Below are positions 1-9,200 of a DNA stretch of 47,500 nucleotides, piece after piece. Positions within the stretch are counted from its first letter, which is position 1. Each line of letters starts with the position of its first letter. Source of the DNA: Chrysomallon squamiferum (Eukaryota; Mollusca; Gastropoda; Neomphalida; Peltospiridae); contig CM022671.1 of the NCBI GenBank assembly GCA_012295275.1, positions 11,608,178-11,655,677 on the forward strand, written 5' to 3'. The position numbers were made by a program, and so were the translations under genes. The notes under the pieces are model-generated. The model was not told where the DNA came from and did not search any database. It was given only the letters and a program-made list of their open reading frames with translations.

Positions 1-269
1 TGACTCTGAGCCTATGGACCAGGAACTGATTCATGGCAATGAAGCAACATTCCTGTGTGGAGCATCGACAGACCCCAACGAGTCACACAATCTGCACTAC
101 TACTGGATGAAAAATGGCCAGCGTCTGAGTGCAGATGATCCACGCATTGAGCTGAATGAAGGCACTCTGATCATAAAGAGTGTGCAGAGCAGTGACACTG
201 CAAACTACACGTGCATGGCATCCAATAACCTCGACAACGCTACAGCCACTGCAATGCTCAAAGTTAAAG
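1..269 (+). CDS. Nrg: Neuroglian exon: last Ig domain (partial at window edge)
   Basis: Open from base 2 (D-S-E-P-M-D-Q...). It encodes an I-set Ig domain: the first cysteine in FLCGAST, the core tryptophan in YYWMKNGQ, and the second cysteine in [10 protein letters not shown]. The D-x-A-x-Y-x-C signature is intact. It ends with LKVK plus one base of the next codon at 269, followed by GTAAAA (phase 1). The true exon start is not in the window, and the ATG at 14 is internal. In the family this Ig domain directly precedes FN3-1, as here. Confidence 0.93.
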
Positions 270-3200
270 GTAAAACAAAGAAAATATTATTCATTTGACT
301 AGTGATGAAATAATGAACATTGCACATTAAAAAAATCCCAGTTTGTAATTATTATTATTTTTATTATTATTATTACTTTTTTTTGTTGTTTGTGATTGTT
401 AAGCTATAAATCCAGAGACTTAATCTAGAAATGGACATAACATTTACTCCATTTTTGTCTTAATTATTTCTGTTCAAGAAATTTTAAAATTAAACATTTT
501 CAATATGTTATGATGCTAATACAGATCAACACTGTTTTCTTCTTCCTTCTTTTTTAAAAATTGTTTTTTAACAATCTCATTATTGAAATTTTAATTTTTG
601 TTATCTTTCATTTGTGATTCAGCTAGTCAGAACAATTAGAAAGAATATAAACATCTATAAATAAATCTTATTGCAGCAACCCCAGATCCACCTACAAAAG
701 TCACTCTTATTGAATGCATGGCAAAAACAGCCACAATAACATGGGAGTTTGAAGAAAGCCAGCAGAACTTCTCACCCTTAGAGAACTTTATTATTGAGTA
801 CAACACAACGTTTGAGCCTGACAAATGGGTGATTGTGGACAGACCACAGAAAACAGCGAGACGCTCCAATGTAAAACTCTCACCATTTGCACACTACACA
901 TTCCGGGTAAAGGCAGTGAATGCGATTGGGATTGGCAAAGCTAGTAACATTTCCAGTCCTATTTGTGAAACACCCTCAGCCAGACCAGACAGAAATCCAA
1001 GGAAAGTTGGAACTGTTGGTGACAAGACAAATTTTCTTATTGTCGAATGGGAGGTCAGTTATTTTTTTTTTATGTACACTGATTTGTAAATGTATGATTA
1101 AACAGTTTCTATTTTTGAGTAAATTGTGAGTGATTGATTCATTTAAAACAAAACTTTGAGATGCCATTATTCAAACATAGCTTCCTTTACTAAATTAGTA
1201 TCAGCAGTTGGCATACTATAAAGGTTTATCATTTTTATTATTTATTTATTTATTTTATAGCCAATGTCCAGGATTGACCACAATGGCAAGGACTTCAAGT
1301 ACATCATAACAGTGGAAGAGTACAATGAAACAACAAAAAAACCACAAGGAGGTGTGATGAAGTTCATAGTAGATGACTTCACTGTGGGCAGAAAGGAGAT
1401 TCGTGTAGACTCAATCTACACCCCATACAAGATTGTAGTGTCATGTAGGAATGAGGTGGGGGAACCTTTCAAGAAACCGAAGCCAGTGATAGGGTACTCG
1501 GGTGAAGCAGGTCTGTTCCTTGTCATTGTAAACTTTATAATGATTTACACACTGAACTAATCATAATGGATGACTGTTTTCTTTTTTCTAACCTATATTA
1601 ATCCAGTATTAAGCAGGGATATCATTTATAAAACTAAAAGTATTACTCTTACTTAAAGAATGAATTTACTAATGGTCAAAGAATAAATATTTTTTTTTAG
1701 TTGACACTGTTTATCAGATCATAAATTTATAATTTCATCTTACTTTACTTCAAAAAACTGTAAATAAACCTTTTATATTATAAACATATTGTTTTAGAGT
1801 AAATTCACACATCTTTGCAGAGTTTCTAAATGTTATAAAAAGAAAATAGTTCTGAATGTTTACATTAAAGTGTTTATTTATACAGCTCCACTGGTGGTTC
1901 CTGAAAACTTTGAGTTGGATCCTGACCACAATGTAACTGCCACAAGTGCTCATTTCCGCTGGGACCCAGTTGATACATCAAAAAGTGCCATACAAGGAAA
2001 ATTTAGTGGCTATAAGGTAACATTTTAAACTGCATGTTCTTTGGAGTAGACGATTTTCTTTAGTGACATGTTTGCTGTTACGATTTGGTTAAAAGAAATT
2101 TATAAAAATAAATTAATCCATTCCAGCCCCTTAAAAACCACCCCATTTTGGATTTTTAATTTTTTTTATTTTATGAAACTTGTTTTTAAATAAGAAAAAT
2201 GTATTTATAAATGACAAATATTGTAAAAAAAAAAAAGAAAAGAAAAGAAAATGTAAAGAAATAAATTGGTTTTGTAAAGTGTATTTGTCTTGGAGATCAA
2301 ACAAATTATTTTAACATCTTTGGCTGGAGTTACAGCCTTTATCGACTCCTTCTGCTTCAGAATGGTACACATCGTAGAAGTACTATGCTCGTACTGCCTA
2401 GCCAAGTTGGCTACATGCACACCTCGCTCATGTTTTTCTGTGAATTCAAACTTTAATTCAATGGACGTCATCCGCTTCTTCTCAGCATTCACTTTCTTAA
2501 GATCCATGCCAGAAAAAACGAAATTCGGCAAAATACAACAGAGACGTTTCTGTGGCAAGGTAACCACATGAAGTAAACAAGTGAGACACGGGATGCTGGC
2601 CAGATGTTATGTTGTTCGTTGCACCAACTAGTGGTGGCATATCTGAAGCTTGCTTGTAACTTGGATTTTGGCTTGCAACTTAAAGCAAAATATCGAAAAA
2701 CTCATATAAGTTGGGGCACTTGTAAGTCAAGGTACCACTGGAATCAGTTTAGATTTATTCTTTAATTTTCAGGTTCGATTCTGGAAAGAAGGACAAGAAG
2801 AGACAACCAGACATGAGATTCTGATTCCCCATGATGAACATTCATCAGGCTCACGTCATCGCAGAGCAAGTGATAACAAAATCAGAGCATCTGTTCAAAA
2901 CCTGCCATCTTTTTCAAGCATCATTGCTGATGTTGTTGCTGTTAATACATACTTCAGTTCAAACGCTAGCAATCAAGTGAATTTTTCTACACCAGAAGGA
3001 GGTAATTTAGTTCTTAAAAGTAATTATGATAAACATGAATAATTTTTCATTTTGCACAGATTTGTGTGAAATTATTTATTACCACACTGTTTTAATTCAA
3101 ACAACAGTTAATTATTCTGAAGTTCTGCTCTGTTTTTAAAATGTACTTATCATCATTAACTAATTGTTTTTACAGTTCCATCTATGGTGAGTTACTTTGA

Positions 3201-6200
3201 AGCAATTCACCGGGGTTCATCGCATCTCCTGCTTGAATGGGGACAACCAACAGAACCTAATGGTATTGTAATAGGCTACGAAGTTGGATACCAGACAAGT
3301 GGGTTTTAAATATTGATATTATTTAAAAAATATATTCGGTTTAAGATTTTCTCTTTTCAGTGTGAATAGAAAGGATTAAAATAAATGTATTTACATTGTT
3401 GTTTAATTTAGTTTATATATAATATAAAATAAAATGTGAGAGAGTTTAAGAGTTTGTAATTTTGTTTTTGAAATGTAATAATAGAATTGTACTTATAGTT
3501 AAATTTGTTAGTGACTAGTGTTTTCATTCAAGGCTGTACCTCACTTCTGTTTTATTAAAATTGTAGTTTATAATATCCCTTGTTGAAACTTTATTGGTTT
3601 CCTATCATTATAAATATCCTAATTATATTTGAGATGTTTTCAACATAGCTTCTTGTTGAGAAAGGTAATCATAACTAAAATTTTTCTATGATTTAGAATT
3701 ATTTGTTGTTAATACTAATATTTTTACTTCAGTTGATGGTTTTCGACTTGGTGATAAACAGCTGGCTCCTGGCACACACCAAGCAGGCGCCAGACGAGTT
3801 GTCCTGGAGGGACTTCATCCAGACAGTATGTATCGAGTGTTTGTGTATGGTCTCACCAAGCAAGGCAAGGGTGAACCCTACTACATTGATGTCAGAACTG
3901 CAGATATCAATGAAGGTGAGTTAACTTTTGTAAATACAGTCGTTTGTCTCCATCTTTAAATGTCATCATTATATATTGTAAGAAACAAAATATGTTTCTT
4001 TCCAGCATGTTTTAATGAATATAATGGTAGAAAGCCTTTGACATGATACTTAATGTGTTTTTCAGAGCTAGCCAAACCAGAAATCCTGGATGCAGTAGCT
4101 GCCTTTGACTCTGTTAATGTTTCCTGGAGACTGCCAGACAGGAAAGAACAGAGAGTTGGAAACTATTATTATCTACAGTACAGAAAAATGGGTAAGTGAA
4201 GAGAAAAGTTACTTACTAAATGCAATAGCTGGATCAGTAAGCAGCTCATTGGCTACTGTGAAAATGGTTAATATTATCACTGAACACCAAACAGTAAGTT
4301 AGATTAGAAATACAAACACAGTAAAAAAAAAATGTGTGCAGTTGATTTAATATTTGACATTTTTTTTATTGTTGGTATCCTTTTAACTAAAACATACTTT
4401 ATTATTATCTTTATTATTATTCTATTATTATTTTTATTATTATTCTATTATTATTTTCATTAATTTTCTTCACCTTCTCCTTTTCTTATTATTAAATTAT
4501 TAACTATTTATTTAATTTATTTATTTGTTTGTTTATTTATTTATTTATTTATTTATGCAGGTGACAGTAATTACAAACGAGTGGAAGAAACATCAAAGAT
4601 TAATTTCTGGCAGGTAATCAAGGGTCTGGAAGGAGGCACACAGTATGAAGTGAGAGTTATCACAGTTTCTGGCAGCACTGAACAGTCAAGTGAAATGAAA
4701 ACCTTTGTAACTGGAGGTGTTGGTGAGTTACATCTTTTAAAACATCTCATAAATATGTATATATGCTTTGTATACATTTACTTTTCATTTGGAAATATCT
4801 TGGTCTTGAAAATATTAAATAATTTACGTATTACAAAATGTGAGTTTGCTGCTTTGAAAATAAATTAAAATTTTATTTTGTTATATTTTGGTTTATGAAA
4901 GCTCAAAATTATTTTTACTAACAGTTACCTGAATGAATTTGAGCAAGTTTGATGTAATTGATATAAAATGTTGCTGGTATTCCACACAGTATTTTCTTAT
5001 GTTCTGCTTTAAGTTTTGTTTACTTTGAAAACTGTATAACAATAGGAAAATGACTTCTGTTTTCTGACTTGTTAACTGTAATTTTGATAGGCGTGATAGG
5101 CATTGTGGCATTCTTGAATGGAAGCAATATCAACAACAACAACAACAACAACAACTCCACAGGAGGTTTTCAAAGTTTTTACTTGTGTGTTGGAAACCAT
5201 ATTAACCAGCATGAAAGCACCAAATGAGAAAGTGAACTGATTGGGTTAATGAGATGATACGTTGTTGTTTACTAAACAAATATTAAAATGTTTTTTTTTC
5301 AGATGTATGCTTTCAGGCTTTGGTACAATAGAACCTGTGATAGTTTTTGTTGTTGTTTAGTAAATAATAACATTAGAGAGAAACAACAGAACTGTTATGT
5401 ATAATGGTTTATTAAAATGTGGTGGATACTGGACTTACTTTGATTGAAAATTCTGTTTATAAGTTTTATACATTTTAGTATTAGTATTACATTAAAGTGA
5501 TGAAGTAAAATGTAAAGCAAAATAAATTTCTTATAATTATTAAAATGTTTTTTCAGATATGAACGTATGTCTCAATTTGAAAATGGTATAATTTCTATTT
5601 TAGAAATTGTGCGACTGAGAAAAACTAAAATTGGTTTCAAGCAGATTTTTGGTCTATCTTTCTTAATTAGCATTGTTATTAATTTCCAAATTATTATTAT
5701 TATTTTAAATATTTTTTAAAATTAGTATTTAAAAGGAAACATTCTCAAAAAAAAGAAAAAGAAAAAAAAAGAAGTAAACAAAAGTTTCTGATAGAATAAA
5801 TTCTGATATTGGAAAATTAAATTTAGTGTTAATATTGCATGTTTAAAACTAAAATGCAATATTTCTAAAACAAACTCATAGTTTTCAAATAAATATTAGA
5901 TTATTAAGTGGCACCATTAGATTTAATTCAGGGCATTGAACCCTAGGAAGCATGATAGAAGAAACCAGTACTAGAGCACTAACTCTGTGATAGGGTGTTT
6001 TAAACAAATCCGGCAAAAATGTAAACCAAGCTTTTCTAAATGTTTTATGTTCTAGACTTTGTTTTAAAAAAAAAATAAAGTTAATGGTGATTTATATTGT
6101 AACACTTTTGGTGAACCACACAAACAAAGACTGATGAAAATAAAGTATTTTACTTAAAAGATAGATGATTATATAAACTACATAACTGTTGTTAATTGGT

Positions 6201-9200
6201 ATCACTGTCGTTATTTCTAAGATAGATGTTTTATAATTTATGTTGCTTGCTGGTTTTGCAGCTCTTTCCCACCCCAATGTTACTTACATCACTAGCACCC
6301 CAGTAGGTAAGCGTATATACTGAACTTCTGTGTATGCCTGCTCATTTCCATCCTGACTGCATTAAGCCTGGAATGATTCTGCAATACATTAAAAGGAAAA
6401 ACTGGCCCCTGTTTAAAAAAGAAAGAAAGAAAGAAGAAAATAAAAATGTTGTTTTGGTGTGTTTGATATCTCTGAGATTGTTGGACTTTGTTAAATTGAA
6501 ATGCTGCAGATTGCAAATTGTAAAATGAGAATGCATATTTAAATGACATTAAGTCACCAAGATTGATCAGTGCCTGCACTTCGGAAACAGTTTAAATGCT
6601 TCTGACAACCTGGGTGCTGCTTAGGAAAATGTGCCTGAACCTCTGTTGGACATAAAGCATGACCAAGTCATTTCAGCAACAGTTGGTTACATTAAACTGC
6701 TTAAACAGCAAGATAGGTTACAAACAGTTTGAGCAACATGAGAAACTGAACAATGCTGAAAATAGAGATGAAAAAAAGAAAGTTGGTTATCAACTTAAGA
6801 TAAAATTATATTAATAGTGGATTGACTGTTAATTTATTTCATTTAATTATTTCATTTATTGTGTCATTAAAGTAAACTGCTGAGATTATTGACTTTCAAA
6901 AATAGCTAAAAGTAAACTTTTTATTAATACAAAGCTGATGAGAAATTTGTTCACCTGCATTAATTTTTGTTTTCAGTTCTCTTTTCATGATTCCATTCAA
7001 ACAATTATTATAATTTTTTTTTGTTGTTGTTTTGCTTGAATCACAAAGTATTTGCAAGTAGCTTTAATGCACATGAATGCACAGGAAATACTTTTAAAAC
7101 GGATGAAAAGAAGATTTTATTTACTAAGTGACAACTGATTTGCAAGTTTACTTTCCATGTGCTTTTGACTTGACCATGTTTCTCAGGAACATGCATTGAA
7201 AAGCATTTTGACATAACATATGCACGTTTGTTTTTTGCCCCCATCATTGCAGTTTGAATTCAAATATTATTGATAAATTGTAATGCATGGGACATTAAAT
7301 TTTAGCTTGTGGCTTGTCTACATAAAGAAAAAAAAAATGAATAGATAGATAGAGAGATAGGTTTTTGAAAAGAAAAGTAATTTCAAGTAAAGCAAAATTT
7401 GGTTCATACATTTGACTTAGTAGAATTAATTTCTTTGTTTTTAATAATGAAACTCAATACAAATCAAAACAAAGTATATAAAATTGTCGAAATAAACTGT
7501 AGAAGTAATTTTGATTAGAAATGTTAAAAGGTGAAAATGATTCATACTTCAGATCATGTAGAATAAAGCTATGAATGTGTAAGTTGTACACTTGTTACAC
7601 TTGTTACACTTGTTGTTGTTTGTTTCAGCGGCCAAGCGTGCAGACGTGCTCTCTGCAGGATGGTTCATAGGAATGATGGTTGCCATAGCAATTCTTCTAC
7701 TCATACTTATCATTGTGTGCATCATCAAACGAAACCGTGGCGACAAGTATCATGGTAAGTGTTAAATTAATGTCCGACACATGAAACATTTCACAAATCT
7801 CAAGAATATAATTGTTGTTTTTGTTTGGGGGGGGGTGGATTTCTTAGACATTTTTGATTTGCCTAAAGGGTACAATACAACAGGACAATAATAATAATAA
7901 TAATAATAACTGTATATTAATGATAATGAGACTAATTAATGACATTATTTTTGAAAAAGTGTCTTTTTAAATGGTTAATTTTAATTTAAAAGTTAAATAT
8001 TCTTTGTTTCAGTTCAAGAGAAAGAGCGATTAAGGGGATGCAACCCAGAAGACGGAACGGATCAGTTCAATGAGTATGGCAAGAGGTATTCCTGCTCTCC
8101 AGACATCGCGTGTGGAGAGAGCTTGCTCCCTCTAGTGGACACCAACCTTTATGTCGTTCTCCTCACTAAAACATTTCCAATGTTCACAAAATTATTTTAA
8201 AAAAATATGAAAAAGATGAAATCAATAATGACTTTTATCAAATAATCAATTTATTAATATTTTTAATTGATTTCTGGGGGAAAAAATACATCTTTTAAGT
8301 TTAATTAATGACTGTGAATAATATTAAAACATTTTGCATAAAATGATAGTGAAAAAAACATAAAGGTTCCGTATCCAGTTTATCTGTCTTTTTCTGTGAA
8401 CCTAATCAGATTAGAATTATTAGACTCAGTAGCTGCTAGACAGTCACATTTAATTCTTACAAATTTCAGTAACTGAGTTTCCTAGGTGAATCAGTAACAG
8501 AAAGAAATGATTGTGTGTGATCTAGAATTTCAGTATCTGAGTTTCCTAGGTGAATCAGTAATAGAAAGAAATGATTGTGTGTGATCTAGAATTTCAGTAT
8601 CTGATATAAACTGTTTGTTTTATTTATTTATCTAATTTTTATTTTTATTTTTTTAAATTCAGTTTTTGAGTTTCTTTGATTCTTTAGCTTCAGATGAAAT
8701 AGTAACAAAAAAATAATTAACAAAATATATTTTTTTATCATAGTCTTTCTTTTGTTTTCTCAAAATTACCTCTATTTTGAAGTAGTTTTATTTAAATAAA
8801 TCATTTTTCACTTTTAAAACAAAAACAAGTAAACAGTGCATTTGTAAAAGAATATTTGTTAAATTTTGACTTGTCTTGCACATATTTTGAAATACATTAT
8901 AGCTGCTTCTGTAGTTTACTTTTTCATTTCCTCATGCTTGCTTGAAAATCATTTAGTTTTTGCTTTTATTTTTATTGTATTTAATACTTAAATGTTCTTT
9001 TTATAATATTAAGTTTAAGTTATAAACAATACTGAGTTTTAGGTAGAATTGTTTTAAAATAGTGGAACTGAAGGATGCATATATAATTATTTTATGATAT
9101 TTGTTAAACTGTAAATTTATGTTTTGATTTTATTTATTTTTACGTTATTTTATTGCTTCAAAAACATTTACTCTGCAAATTACATTGTCTGTTCAGTGTT

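Noticed and set aside
2290-2571. Plus-strand 93-codon ORF in intron 4
   Set aside because: The opposite strand has the pogo/Tigger helix-turn-helix motif; the + ORF is its shadow.
3299-3309. Exon 6 ending later at GG|GTTTTA (3303)
   Set aside because: It would break the phase to the next exon; only the GT at 3299 joins in frame.
7549-7746. Minus-strand ORF opposite the transmembrane exon
   Set aside because: Shadow of the neuroglian exon on the + strand, which has family motifs and splice sites.
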